From contig NZ_FSRS01000001.1 of assembly GCF_900142935.1 (NCBI RefSeq), forward strand, positions 816,001 through 880,000: a stretch of 64,000 bases of DNA. The letters are read 5' to 3'. Numbering within the stretch: position 1 is the stretch's first letter; each line of letters begins with the position of its first letter. Below the pieces are notes generated by a model. The model saw only the letters and a list, made by a program, of their open reading frames with translations. It was not told where the DNA came from and ran no database searches. The position numbers and the translations under genes are program-made. The stretch comes from Rhodovulum sp. ES.010. Its GTDB lineage: Bacteria > Pseudomonadota > Alphaproteobacteria > Rhodobacterales > Rhodobacteraceae. This document shows, one piece after another, positions 28,220-36,590 of the stretch.

Positions 28220-28246
28220 GGGGGACCGGCCGCGTGCCGATCCCCC
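28220..28246 (-). terminator. Hairpin downstream of rpmA
   Basis: An 11-bp stem with one mismatch (GGGGGATCGGC against GCCGGTCCCCC on the minus strand) closes a 5-base loop and is followed by GTTTCATTT. It lies 32 bases after the rpmA stop and may separate the rplU-rpmA transcript from the downstream genes, fully or partly. Confidence 0.5.
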
Positions 28247-28277
28247 ACCGAATTTTATCATGCCTCGTGGTGTCGGC

Positions 28278-28547
28278 TTATTCTGCGGCCTCGCCTACCG
28301 GGAGCACCGAAATGAAGGTGCGGCCCTTCAGCCCCTTGTGAAAGGTCACTGCGCCCTCGCAAGTTGCAAAGATCGTGTGATCCTTGCCCATGCCGACGCC
28401 GTCGCCCGGCCAGTACTTCGTGCCGCGCTGACGTACGATGATGTTGCCCGGAACGGCTGCCTGGCCGCCGTAGAGCTTTACGCCGAGGCGGCGGCCAGCG
28501 GAGTCGCGCCCGTTGCGCGAGGAGCCGCCTGCTTTCTTGTGTGCCAT
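28278..28547 (-). CDS. rpmA: 50S ribosomal protein L27
   Basis: This large-subunit protein lies near the peptidyl transferase centre. The 89 residues start [16 protein letters not shown], the canonical L27 N-terminus without a cleavable extension, followed by [24 protein letters not shown] (in two recognisable blocks) and the GAVTFHKG segment. It is downstream of rplU on the same strand with an 18-base gap, the normal arrangement. Confidence 0.97.
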   Translation of the reverse strand: MAHKKAGGSSRNGRDSAGRRLGVKLYGGQAAVPGNIIVRQRGTKYWPGDGVGMGKDHTIFATCEGAVTFHKGLKGRTFISVLPVGEAAE

Positions 28548-28565
28548 TTCCCGTTCTCCTCTCGC

Positions 28566-29222
28566 TTAGCCCTTGGCCAGGGTCTTGGCTTGCTCGACCC
28601 AGCCTTCCTTCTCGATCTTGCCCTTGGCGCCCAGCCTGGCGTCCATCGCCGCGACCTGCTCGGGCGTCCATGCCGCGATCTGCGCAAAGCGGGTCACGCC
28701 CGCCTCGTGGAATTTCTTCTCCATCGCCGGACCGACGCCGGAGAGCTTCTTGAGGTCATCCCCGGCGGCGGGTTTCGCCTCCGCCTTGGGTTCGGGCGCG
28801 CTCTCGACCTTGGCCGCCGCCTTCTTCGGCGCGGCCGGCTTGGGGGCTACGGCGCCTGCCGCGGCGGACGACACGGAGCCCGCCCCCTCGGCGGCCTTCA
28901 CACCCGTCTTGTCGGCACCCGATTGCAGGATATCGGTGACGCGCAGCAAGGTAAGCTGCTGGCGATGGCCCTTCTTCCGCTTCGAGCTGTGCTTGCGGCG
29001 ACGCCGCACGAAATGGATGAGTTTGTCGCCCTTGATCTGTTCGATCACCTCGGCCTGCACGGCCGCACCGGCGACCGTTGGCGTGCCGATCGTGTCGCCG
29101 ACCATCAGGATCTCGTTGAACTGAACCGTTTCACCGGCATCGGCGGCCAGCTTTTCCACGCGCAGCACGTCGCCAGACTGCACCTTGTACTGCTTGCCAC
29201 CGGTCTTGAGGACCGCGAACAT
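28566..29222 (-). CDS. rplU: 50S ribosomal protein L21 with C-terminal helix-hairpin-helix extension
   Basis: The first ~103 residues are standard L21 ([43 protein letters not shown] in two blocks). Normal L21 would end here. This protein continues through an Ala/Pro/Lys-rich linker (~105-152) into a helix-hairpin-helix module ([21 protein letters not shown], then [19 protein letters not shown]), total 218 residues. The extension type is known from other Rhodobacteraceae annotations; its role is not established, but helix-hairpin-helix modules often bind nucleic acid. No frameshift separates the parts. Confidence 0.93.
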   Translation of the reverse strand: MFAVLKTGGKQYKVQSGDVLRVEKLAADAGETVQFNEILMVGDTIGTPTVAGAAVQAEVIEQIKGDKLIHFVRRRRKHSSKRKKGHRQQLTLLRVTDILQSGADKTGVKAAEGAGSVSSAAAGAVAPKPAAPKKAAAKVESAPEPKAEAKPAAGDDLKKLSGVGPAMEKKFHEAGVTRFAQIAAWTPEQVAAMDARLGAKGKIEKEGWVEQAKTLAKG

Positions 29223-29324
29223 GGGCCGTTTCCTTCTTTTCTACCGCGTCCTGTGGCCCCGCCCCTCGGACGGCGTTCCCGCACATGCGCCTCGGACTGC
29301 GCGCCCCGGCCGGGGCTGATGTCA

Positions 29325-29356
29325 AAAACAGGGGGCCCCGGGCAGAACCCGGGGCC
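29325..29356 (-). terminator. Rho-independent terminator after the DUF2059 gene
   Basis: On the minus strand GGCCCCGGG-TTCTG-CCCGGGGCC forms a perfect 9-bp stem followed by CCCTGTTTTTG. It lies 60 bases after the DUF2059 stop and before the rplU promoter region. Confidence 0.8.
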
Positions 29357-29417
29357 GGAGCCGTGGATATCCTAGATTTCCGTCCCCAAGTCAAGGGCTG
29401 CGGCCCGGTATCGCGCC

Positions 29418-30245
29418 CTAGATGTCCTGGCCCGCGATGAACCGCGCCGCGGCAAGACCCAGATCCCGCGAAATGCGGGTGAAGACCTCGTCGAACCCGG
29501 CAAAGAGCGCGCGGTTCAGCGCCTTGCCCTGGGACGTTTCGGACAGCTCGATATACGCCTCGAGCGCCTCGTCCGAAAGCGGCGCGTACGCCATGGCGAG
29601 ATAGGAGAACAACCACGCGCGGGTCTCGTCCCTGATTTCGGGCTCCTGACTCCAGACGTCGGCAAGCATCTGCTCTTCGGTCAGCTCGAAATCGAACGCC
29701 TTGCCATCGGCGAGCCCTGTGTAGAAGGCGTAGTTCGAGTTGAGCGCGCCGGCCACGTTGGCCTCGACCAGGTTGTTGGCCTCCACGAAGTCCTCGATCA
29801 GGTCGAGCCGCGGCGCGCTGTCGGCCTGCATTTCTTCCAGCCGCGCAATGCTGGCCTCTTCCACTTCCGGGTCCAACAGCGCGCGGCGCGCCGAAATCTC
29901 CAGCGCGATGATCCGTGCGCCCCGTTCGGAGGTGAAGAACTCCACCAGCGGGCCGATATCGCGGTCCCCGAGTTCCGCGCCGAGTGTGTCGCGCAGGGTC
30001 CCGGCCATTCTTCCGCCATCGTAGATCCGGGCGACCGCCGCGTCCCAGCGGTCGCCGCCGCGTCCGGGGAACAGGTCCGCCTGGAGTTCGTCGCCGTAAT
30101 CGAGCCCTTCCTGGCGCATGATCGCGATGAGTTCGTCAAGCGCGAGCGCACGCGCCAGGGTATCGACTTCCTCCGACGGCTCGGCCCGCACGGGCAACGC
30201 GACCGTTAGAAAGAGCATTGCAGGGATCAGGACGGACCGCAGCAT
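29418..30245 (-). CDS. DUF2059 family exported protein
   Basis: This 275-residue protein has a cleavable signal peptide (MLRSVLIPAMLFLTVALPVRA) and is therefore likely periplasmic. The rest is helical and acidic, with a C-terminal DUF2059-like block (EALEAYIELSETSQGKALNRAL). The function is unknown. The start at 30245 is chosen because it begins the signal peptide and has GGAGGT before it; the longer frame adds a stretch without family similarity. It is a monocistronic gene closed by a strong terminator. Confidence 0.82.
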   Translation of the reverse strand: MLRSVLIPAMLFLTVALPVRAEPSEEVDTLARALALDELIAIMRQEGLDYGDELQADLFPGRGGDRWDAAVARIYDGGRMAGTLRDTLGAELGDRDIGPLVEFFTSERGARIIALEISARRALLDPEVEEASIARLEEMQADSAPRLDLIEDFVEANNLVEANVAGALNSNYAFYTGLADGKAFDFELTEEQMLADVWSQEPEIRDETRAWLFSYLAMAYAPLSDEALEAYIELSETSQGKALNRALFAGFDEVFTRISRDLGLAAARFIAGQDI

Positions 30246-30352
30246 GGGCGACCTCCGGCGTTGCGCGACTTTCGTAGAGGTAGGCGTGAGGCGCACTGAA
30301 TCCAACGATAGAGCGGGCACGACATGAAACCTCGTGCGCGGCGGAAAAACGG

Positions 30353-30381
30353 TTGCATGGGCCGCGGCTTCGCACTAGATG
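30353..30381 (+). promoter_or_regulatory. Promoter of tRNA-Ser
   Basis: TTGCAT (30353-30358) and TAGATG (30376-30381) are separated by exactly 17 bases and lie 26 bases before the tRNA 5' end, a good sigma-70-type layout. Confidence 0.5.
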
Positions 30382-30407
30382 ACCGTCCCACAAGGCCACT
30401 GGCTTGC

Positions 30408-30497
30408 GGAGAGGTGCCGGAGTGGTCGAACGGGGCGGTCTCGAAAACCGTTGAGCCTTCACGGGCTCCCAGGGTTCGAATCCCTGTCTCTCCGCCA
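30408..30497 (+). tRNA. tRNA-Ser (anticodon CGA)
   Basis: This is a class II tRNA of 90 bases with encoded CCA. The acceptor stem GGAGAGG pairs with TCTCTCC, the anticodon loop is CTCGAAA (CGA), there is a long variable arm, and the T-arm is CAGGG-TTCGAAT-CCCTG. It reads UCG codons, common in this GC-rich genome. It lies alone between a DUF2059 gene and a J-domain gene. Confidence 0.97.
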
Positions 30498-30739
30498 CTT
30501 TTCTTAGCAATCGTGTCCCCAATTCCAGAAGCCACCGTCGGCCAGCCCGGAGTGTCCCCTGAAAACCGTGAGGCACGCGCCCCAATCCGGTGCCGTCCAA
30601 GGGCGGCGCCGCGCCACATTCTTGCCGCAATCGGCAAGCTGCCCCCGCACCGTTGCCGCCGCCGCAACGATTCCACGTGGAATTCGACTTTCGCGGCCGC
30701 ATCGTGCGATGATTGTGGCGTTATGTGGGGGTGATGGTC

Positions 30740-31057
30740 ATGAGTCCGATCGAACGGGTGCGGGCGCGCGCCGCCGCGGTGGCGGTGCTCGGTCTTGGGT
30801 ATTACGCAACGGAAAACGAAATCAGGCAGGCGTGGCATCGCATCGCGCTGGAATGCCACCCGGACCGCGACCGGACGCAGATGGAGCGGTTTACCGCCGC
30901 GAAGCATGCCCGTGACAGCCTTCTCGGTCCGGACGCGCAGGTCGAAGGCGCCGAAAGAAGCGAGCAAAGTATGGGCGCCGTGATGCCCCGCCGGGTGTGC
31001 GGCCAATCCCCGGCGCGCGGCCCGGCCACGCGCCGGCCGCAAATGCAGCGGTTCTGA
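30740..31057 (+). CDS. Short J-domain protein
   Basis: This 105-residue protein has a minimal J-domain: LGLGYYATENEIRQAWHRIA, then the HPD signature in ECHPDRDRTQ and AAKHARDSLLG. J-domains stimulate the ATPase of DnaK. There is no Gly/Phe region, zinc finger or membrane helix; the C-terminal ~40 residues are low-complexity and basic. The ATG at 30740 is favoured because GGGGGTG lies 6 bases before it; 30734 and 30713 are in-frame alternatives. It is likely a specialised DnaK partner of unknown client. Confidence 0.72.
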   Translation: MSPIERVRARAAAVAVLGLGYYATENEIRQAWHRIALECHPDRDRTQMERFTAAKHARDSLLGPDAQVEGAERSEQSMGAVMPRRVCGQSPARGPATRRPQMQRF

Positions 31058-31080
31058 CGCCGCCCAACCCGGCCGGGCGC

Positions 31081-32052
31081 TCACGGGATCAGAACGCTCG
31101 CGCCCGTCGTCTCGCGCGCTTCGAGGGCGCGGTGGGCCTCGGCGGTGTGGGCCAGCGGCCAGCGCTGGCCCACGCGGGGCGTAAGCGTCGAATCCGCGAT
31201 TGCGCCGAAGAGATCGCCGGCCCGGGCGCGCAGCTCGTCGGTGGCAGCAATGAAATCGAACAGAACCGGACGGGTGGCGGTGAAGCTGCCCTTGGCCAGA
31301 TCGGCGAACTCGAATCCCTCGATCGCCCCCGACGACTGCCCGAAGTTCACGAAGCTGCCACGCTTTTTCAGGCAGGCGAGCGAACCGCGCCAAGTGTCGC
31401 GCCCGACGCTGTCATAGACCGCGTCCACCCCCAGCCCCTCCGTCGCCTCCATAACGGGGTCGATGAAATCGCGCGCGCGGTAGTCGATGGCAAGGTCGTA
31501 ACCGTGCCTGCAGGCCAGTTCGCATTTCTCCGCACCGCCCGCGGTGCCGAGGGCGCGCACCCCCTTGGCCCGCAGCCACTGGCCGAGCAGCAGCCCCACG
31601 CCGCCCGCCGCCGCGTGAACGAGGACCGTGTCGCCGTCGGTCGCCGGGTAGCTGTCATGGATGAGGTAATGCGCCGTCAGCCCCTTGAGCATGACGCTGG
31701 CCGCGACCTCGTCGCTCACAGCGTCGGGCAGCTTCACCAGCCGGTCGGCGGGCATGACGCGGGCGGTGCAGCAGGCGCCGTTGGGCGTGGTATAGGCCAC
31801 CCGGTCGCCGACCTGCAGGTCCTCCACGCCCGGCCCCAGCGCCTCGACCACGCCCGCAGCCTCGCCTCCGGGGATCAGGATCTCGCCGGGCCAGGGGTAA
31901 AGGCCCGAGCGGAAATAGGTATCTATGAAGTTGAGACCCACGGCGCTGTGGCGCACCAGCACTTCGCCCTCGTCGGGATCGTGGACCTCCCACTCCACCC
32001 AGTCCAGCGCCTCGGGTCCGCCGGGCTCGCGCGCGATGATGGCGTGTTCCAT
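31081..32052 (-). CDS. NADPH:quinone oxidoreductase (zeta-crystallin type)
   Basis: This medium-chain reductase has 323 residues, with the N-terminal GroES-like domain (VGLNFIDTYFRSGLYP, EAAGVVEALG) and the Rossmann motif VHAAAGGVGLLLGQWL around residue 150. Zinc ligands of alcohol dehydrogenases are absent, as expected for the QOR class. It probably reduces quinones or alpha,beta-unsaturated carbonyls with NADPH. It begins four bases after the CMD gene and ends a three-gene leftward group. Confidence 0.9.
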   Translation of the reverse strand: MEHAIIAREPGGPEALDWVEWEVHDPDEGEVLVRHSAVGLNFIDTYFRSGLYPWPGEILIPGGEAAGVVEALGPGVEDLQVGDRVAYTTPNGACCTARVMPADRLVKLPDAVSDEVAASVMLKGLTAHYLIHDSYPATDGDTVLVHAAAGGVGLLLGQWLRAKGVRALGTAGGAEKCELACRHGYDLAIDYRARDFIDPVMEATEGLGVDAVYDSVGRDTWRGSLACLKKRGSFVNFGQSSGAIEGFEFADLAKGSFTATRPVLFDFIAATDELRARAGDLFGAIADSTLTPRVGQRWPLAHTAEAHRALEARETTGASVLIP

Positions 32053-32056
32053 GGAT

Positions 32057-32461
32057 TTACACCTCGAATTCGGGATCCACCGGCACCTGAAGGGCGGTGA
32101 CCAGCGCATTGGTTGTGGACGCGAGGCCGACCACCGCCAGCAGGTCCTCGTATTGCGCCTCGGTCATGCCCTTGGCGCGCGCGGACGCGGTGTGGGAATG
32201 GACGCAGTATTCGCAGCCATTGGCGATGGAAACCGCCATGTACAGCATCTCCTTGGTCAGCGGGTCGAGCGCCGAGTCCCGCGCCATCACTGCCTTGACC
32301 TGCGCCCAGGTGCTTTCCAGCACGCACGGCTGGCTGGCGAGCGCCCGCCAGACATTATTGACGAAATCCGTCTTTCGGGTGGCGCGGATGTCGTCGAACA
32401 CCGCCTTGACGCGGGGGTCTCGCTCCACCTCCGCGTCGGTCCAGATCTTCACCGTGGCCAT
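32057..32461 (-). CDS. Carboxymuconolactone decarboxylase / AhpD-like protein
   Basis: This 134-residue helical protein belongs to the CMD/AhpD fold. The redox/proton-relay motif CEYCVHSH (CxxCxxxH-like) is present, so it is closer to AhpD-like peroxidase partners than to true carboxymuconolactone decarboxylase. AhpD-like members reduce hydroperoxides or act as disulfide relays. GGAGG precedes the ATG. It lies between a cyclase-family gene and a quinone reductase, and the three may form a small redox or detoxification unit; the pathway is unknown. Confidence 0.85.
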   Translation of the reverse strand: MATVKIWTDAEVERDPRVKAVFDDIRATRKTDFVNNVWRALASQPCVLESTWAQVKAVMARDSALDPLTKEMLYMAVSIANGCEYCVHSHTASARAKGMTEAQYEDLLAVVGLASTTNALVTALQVPVDPEFEV

Positions 32462-32509
32462 GGGTCCTCCGTCAGGCATGCGGCCGGGGCATGCGCCCCG
32501 GCCATGCCC

Positions 32510-33337
32510 TTACACCATCGCAAAAAGCCGCGCGGGTCCACCCGTACCGCCCCGCACCTTGGGCGCGCCCACGATCAACGTGGCCCCAGCGGCCGGCAGC
32601 CCGTCCAGACCCGCGATACACTCTATCCCGTAACGCCCCGCCGGCAGCCAGGCATAATGCGTCGCGAAATCGCCCGACGGCCCGTAATCGAGCGAGAGCG
32701 TATCCACTGCGATGGCCGCGGCATTCGTTTCCTCCAGCAGCATTTGCGTGGCCTCAATGTGGAAACCGGGGAAATGCAGCCCGCCCGGCCGCGCAGAGTC
32801 GGCGCCGCGGAAATCCTGCGTGCCGACCTTGTCGGCCCAGCCCGAGTTCATCGCCACGCAGGCCCCGGCAGGAATATCGCCGTGCTCGGCGATCCAGGTC
32901 TTCAGGTCGTCGGGCGTCAACTGCGTGTCGCGGTCATCGGCAGCCCGGGCGCGGATGTCGACGACGCAGAGCGGGCAGACAAGGTTGCCCACCGGGATCT
33001 CGTCGACCGAAGCCCCGTCCGCGGAGAAATGCAGCGGCGCATCCAGATGGGTTCCGGTATGTTCGTTCACCGTCAGCGAGTAGAGATTGTAGCCATCCGC
33101 GGCGAAGTCGAACTGCTTTTCATAGGCGATGCCGGGCGAGCCGCCGAAGGTCGGGAACTCTTCCGACAGGGTATGGGTCAAATCGGCGATCTCCGACGCG
33201 CCCTGGGCCAGCGCCGCGGGCGTCGTGGCGACGCCGCCCACCGTCGCGACCGCCGCCGTGGCCGCCCCGGCCCGGAAGAAATCGCGGCGCGACAGCATCC
33301 GCTTCTTCACAGAATTCATCACGCAGATATCGCACAT
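32510..33337 (-). CDS. Tat-exported cyclase-family (KynB-like) metal hydrolase
   Basis: This 275-residue protein has a twin-arginine signal ([11 protein letters not shown], cleavage after ALAQ), so it is probably folded in the cytoplasm and exported to the periplasm. The mature part is the cyclase/arylformamidase fold with the metal motif [14 protein letters not shown] and the [12 protein letters not shown] segment. Relatives include kynurenine formamidase and isatin hydrolase; the substrate here is not readable. The start chosen keeps a short N-terminal leader before the RR motif; a start at the Met just before SRRDF is possible. First gene of the cyclase-CMD-QOR group. Confidence 0.86.
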   Translation of the reverse strand: MCDICVMNSVKKRMLSRRDFFRAGAATAAVATVGGVATTPAALAQGASEIADLTHTLSEEFPTFGGSPGIAYEKQFDFAADGYNLYSLTVNEHTGTHLDAPLHFSADGASVDEIPVGNLVCPLCVVDIRARAADDRDTQLTPDDLKTWIAEHGDIPAGACVAMNSGWADKVGTQDFRGADSARPGGLHFPGFHIEATQMLLEETNAAAIAVDTLSLDYGPSGDFATHYAWLPAGRYGIECIAGLDGLPAAGATLIVGAPKVRGGTGGPARLFAMV

Positions 33338-33416
33338 GGGTCCACTCCCTGGTCAAAGGCCGATCTTGCCGCCGGCAATGGATCGAGCCTACGGGGCGCG
33401 GCGCTTCTGTCAAATG

Positions 33417-33441
33417 GCGTGGCGGCCACAGGCCGCCACGC
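33417..33441. promoter_or_regulatory. Perfect 11-bp hairpin in the divergent cyclase/aroQ gap
   Basis: GCGTGGCGGCC-aca-GGCCGCCACGC is a perfect inverted repeat in the gap between two outward-facing genes, followed by GCGCGCATTTT. It cannot be a terminator for either flanking gene, so it may be an operator or an aroQ leader structure. Confidence 0.4.
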
Positions 33442-33504
33442 GCGCGCATTTTCGGCTGTTTCTCCGCGGACGGCCATGGAACTATGCAGCCAAAGGAGGC
33501 AGAG

Positions 33505-33945
33505 ATGGGCAAGACGATCCACATCCTGAACGGGCCGAACCTGAACCTGCTGGGCCAGCGCGAGCCCGAGCTTTACGGCCACGAGACGCTCGCCGATGTC
33601 GAGGCCGCCTGCCGCGCGGTCGCGGCCGGGGACGGTCATGAGGTCGCGCTGTTCCAGTCGAACCACGAGGGCAAGATCGTCGACCGCATTCATGCCGCGC
33701 GCGAGACGGCCGCGGCCATCGTCATCAATCCCGGCGCCTACACCCATACCTCGATCGCGTTCCTCGACGCGCTCAATGCCTTCGCGGGGCCGGTGATCGA
33801 GGTGCACGTCTCGAACATCCACAAGCGCGAGGCGTTCCGCCACCGCTCTTACGTGTCGCTGCGCGCCGACGGGGTGATCGCCGGCTGCGGGGTCGAGGGT
33901 TACGCGCTCGCGGTGCGGCGGGTCTGTTCGCTGCTGCGGAACTAG
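33505..33945 (+). CDS. aroQ: 3-dehydroquinate dehydratase, type II
   Basis: This dodecameric shikimate-pathway enzyme dehydrates 3-dehydroquinate. The 146 residues contain [19 protein letters not shown] with the catalytic Tyr, [26 protein letters not shown] and [25 protein letters not shown] lies just before the ATG, which fixes the start. It ends in two perfect hairpins followed by repeat copy 2. Confidence 0.97.
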   Translation: MGKTIHILNGPNLNLLGQREPELYGHETLADVEAACRAVAAGDGHEVALFQSNHEGKIVDRIHAARETAAAIVINPGAYTHTSIAFLDALNAFAGPVIEVHVSNIHKREAFRHRSYVSLRADGVIAGCGVEGYALAVRRVCSLLRN

Positions 33946-33964
33946 GACGGACCGGACCGGGTAT

Positions 33965-34041
33965 GTCGCCTTGCCAACCGGCAAGGCGACCCGCCGGGGG
34001 CTCCGCCCCCGGACCCCCGGAGTATTTTTACCAAGAAGAAG
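33965..34041 (+). repeat. Terminator-like repeat element, copy 2 (downstream of aroQ)
   Basis: Two hairpins follow the aroQ stop: GTCGCCTTGCC-aacc-GGCAAGGCGAC (33965-33990) and CCGGGGGC-tcc-GCCCCCGG (33994-34012). Then comes GGAGTATTTTTACCAAGAAG (core 34019-34041). The T-run right after a GC stem makes it the most terminator-like of the three copies. Confidence 0.75.
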
Positions 34042-34060
34042 CCCCCACACACTCCGGGGC

Positions 34061-35206
34061 TTACATGCAGGCCTCGAACAGCGCGCGGGTGTTCGCCTCG
34101 GTCATCTCCACCGGGTTGCCGCCGACCGAAGGGTCCTTGAGCGCGTCGGCGACCAAGCGGTCCAGATCGGGATTCGACACGCCCAGCGCCGTGAGAGTTT
34201 CGGGAATGCCAAGTTCGGCGTTCAGGCGAGCCACGAAATCGCAAACGCCCTCGAAGTTGCCCTCGATCCCCAGATAGGCCGCCGCGCGGGCGAGCGGTTC
34301 CTCGACGGCCGCGCGGTTGAAGCGCAGGACCGCCGGCATCACCACGGCGTTCGTGGTGCCATGATGGGTGCCGTAATGCGCACCTATCGGGTGCGACAGC
34401 GCGTGGATGGCGCCAAGCCCCTTCTGGAACGCGACCGCGCCCATCGCCGCGGCCGCCATCATGTGCGTGCGCGCCTCGATGTCGGTGCCGTCGTGGAAGG
34501 CCCGGGGCAGGTTCTCCTTGACCAGTCGCATACCCTCCAACGCGATCCCCTGACTCATCGGGTGGTAATGGGGCGAGCAATAGGCCTCCAGGCAATGAGC
34601 AAGCGCATCCATCCCGGTGCCGGCGGTAATCGCAGGGGGCATGCCCACCGTGAGTTCGGGGTCGCAGATCGTGACCGCGGGCAGCATCCTGGGGTGGAAG
34701 ATGATCTTCTTCTCGTGAGTTTCGCGGTTCGTCAGGACGCCCGCGCGGCCGACTTCGGACCCCGTTCCGGCAGTCGTCGGCACGGCAATGATGGGCGCGA
34801 TGGCGTCTGCGTCGGCGCGGGTCCACCAGTCGCCGATATCCTCGAAATCCCAGACCGGGCGCGATTGACCGGCCATTAAGGCCACGCATTTGCCGAGGTC
34901 GAGCCCCGACCCGCCGCCAAAGGCAATGACGCCGTCATGGCCACCCTCGCGAAACAGGGCGACGCCGGCTTCCATGTTCTTTTCGGTCGGGTTCGGGTCC
35001 ACCTCTGCGAACATTGCCCGGCCGAGTCCGGCGGCGTCGAGGATGTCCAGCACCTGCCCGGCGATGGGCAACTGCGCCAGGCCGCGGTCGGTGACAAGCA
35101 GCGGACGCTTGATGCCCGCGGCAATGCACGCCTCGGGCAATTCGGCGATGCGCCCGGCCCCGAAGCGCACGGCGGTGGGGTAGGACCAGTTGGCGGTGAG
35201 GCTCAT
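34061..35206 (-). CDS. Iron-containing (type III) alcohol dehydrogenase
   Basis: This NAD-dependent metal alcohol dehydrogenase has 381 residues. The NAD-binding region is AFGGGSGLDLGKCVA with PTTAGTGSEVGRAGV. The metal ligands are in MDALAHCLEAY (Asp, His) and SHPIGAHYGTHHGTTNAV (two His). It is the last gene of the TRAP/GS-like/ALDH unit, 3 bases after the aldehyde dehydrogenase. In this context it probably oxidises a glutamylated amino alcohol to the aldehyde (inference). Confidence 0.92.
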   Translation of the reverse strand: MSLTANWSYPTAVRFGAGRIAELPEACIAAGIKRPLLVTDRGLAQLPIAGQVLDILDAAGLGRAMFAEVDPNPTEKNMEAGVALFREGGHDGVIAFGGGSGLDLGKCVALMAGQSRPVWDFEDIGDWWTRADADAIAPIIAVPTTAGTGSEVGRAGVLTNRETHEKKIIFHPRMLPAVTICDPELTVGMPPAITAGTGMDALAHCLEAYCSPHYHPMSQGIALEGMRLVKENLPRAFHDGTDIEARTHMMAAAAMGAVAFQKGLGAIHALSHPIGAHYGTHHGTTNAVVMPAVLRFNRAAVEEPLARAAAYLGIEGNFEGVCDFVARLNAELGIPETLTALGVSNPDLDRLVADALKDPSVGGNPVEMTEANTRALFEACM

Positions 35207-35209
35207 GTT

Positions 35210-36589
35210 TCAGCCTTTCTTGAGGTGGTAGGATTTCGGACGGGTCAGCGCGTGGTAGCCGAGCACCGACAGTCCCACGCCGCGGCCGGTGTTCTTGCAC
35301 CCGGTCCAGCACAGCGCCGGGTCGAGATAGTCGCAGCGGTTCATGAATACGGTGCCGGTCTCGATCCCGTCGCCCACCCGGGCCGCGCGCGCGGCATCGC
35401 GCGTCCAGAGCGAGGCGGTCAGGCCGAACTCGGAATCGTTCATCTTTTCGATCGCATCCGCGTCGTCCCTCACGCGCATGATGCCGACGACGGGGCCGAA
35501 GCTTTCCTCGCGCATCACCCGCATGGAGTGGTCCACGTCCACCAGGATCTGCGGCATCAGGTAGGCGCCGTCATCGTTGGGAAAGAGCGCGCGGTCGATC
35601 AGCGGAGTCGCCCCTGCCGCGACGGCCTCCTCGGTCTGCGCGCGCACCAGATCGGCGAACCGCGTCTGCGCCATCGGGCCCATGGTCGTCTCGGGGTGCA
35701 GCGGGTTACCGAGCTTGGCCTTGGAAACGATCTCGACGCATCTGTCGACAAAGGGCTCGTAGACGCTGTCGGCGACATAAATCCTCTCGATCCCGCAGCA
35801 GCACTGGCCGGAGTTGAACATCGCCCCGTCCATCAAACCGTCGGCCGCCACCTCAAGATCGGCATCTTCCATAACGTAACCGGGGTCCTTGCCGCCGAGT
35901 TCCAGCCCCAGACCGGTGAAGGTGCCCGCTGCGGCGCGTTCGATCGCCTTGCCGCCACCGACCGATCCGGTGAAGTTCACGAAATCGAAGGCGCCCGCGG
36001 CGATGAGCTTGGACGTGGTGTCGTGGCCGAGGAACACGTTGCGCACGATGTCGTCGGGCACCCCGGCCTCGCGCAGGGCGTTCACGATGCGCTCCCCCAC
36101 CAGAGGCGTCTGGCTCGCGTGCTTCAGCATCACCGCATTGCCGGCGATCAGGGCTGGCGCGACGGTGTTGATCGCGGTCATGTACGGGTAGTTCCAGGGC
36201 GCGACGACCAGCACGAGGCCCTGCGGCAAGCGACGGACGTAGCGGGCGAACGTCGCGGTCTGCTCGATCTCGATATCGGCCAGCGCCGCTTCGGCGATGT
36301 CCGCCATGTAGAGCGCGCGTTCCTGGAACCCGCCGAACTCGCCGCCATAGCGGACCGGGCGGCCCATCTGCCAGGCGAGTTCGGGCACGATCTCGTCATT
36401 CGCCTCGCCGATCAGCGCAACCGCCTTGCGCACGATCTCGGCGCGTTCCGCGATCCGGCGCGCGGCCCAGGCGGGCTGCGCGGCGCGCGCCAGCGCCACC
36501 GCGTCGACCGCCTCGTCGAGAAGCATCAATCTGCGCTCGGCAAAAACGCTCCCGTCGACGGGAGAGATGCATTTCAGACTTTCAGTCAT
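35210..36589 (-). CDS. NAD(P)-dependent aldehyde dehydrogenase
   Basis: This 459-residue member of the ALDH superfamily has the Rossmann segment VVAPWNYPYMTAINT, the FTGSVGGGKAIERAA turn, the catalytic Glu230 in LELGGKDPGYV and the nucleophile Cys264 within NSGQCCCG. The distal EESFGPVVGIM motif is present. It lies between the glutamine-synthetase-like and alcohol dehydrogenase genes, with gaps of 1 and 3 bases. By analogy with PuuC-type and ethanolamine glutamylation pathways it would oxidise a gamma-glutamyl aldehyde to the acid (inference). Confidence 0.92.
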   Translation of the reverse strand: MTESLKCISPVDGSVFAERRLMLLDEAVDAVALARAAQPAWAARRIAERAEIVRKAVALIGEANDEIVPELAWQMGRPVRYGGEFGGFQERALYMADIAEAALADIEIEQTATFARYVRRLPQGLVLVVAPWNYPYMTAINTVAPALIAGNAVMLKHASQTPLVGERIVNALREAGVPDDIVRNVFLGHDTTSKLIAAGAFDFVNFTGSVGGGKAIERAAAGTFTGLGLELGGKDPGYVMEDADLEVAADGLMDGAMFNSGQCCCGIERIYVADSVYEPFVDRCVEIVSKAKLGNPLHPETTMGPMAQTRFADLVRAQTEEAVAAGATPLIDRALFPNDDGAYLMPQILVDVDHSMRVMREESFGPVVGIMRVRDDADAIEKMNDSEFGLTASLWTRDAARAARVGDGIETGTVFMNRCDYLDPALCWTGCKNTGRGVGLSVLGYHALTRPKSYHLKKG

Positions 36590-36590
36590 G

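Noticed and set aside
31925..33529. 534-codon plus-strand frame opposite the CMD and cyclase genes
   Set aside because: It mirrors coding sequence with clear catalytic motifs on the other strand; no ribosome site or motif of its own.
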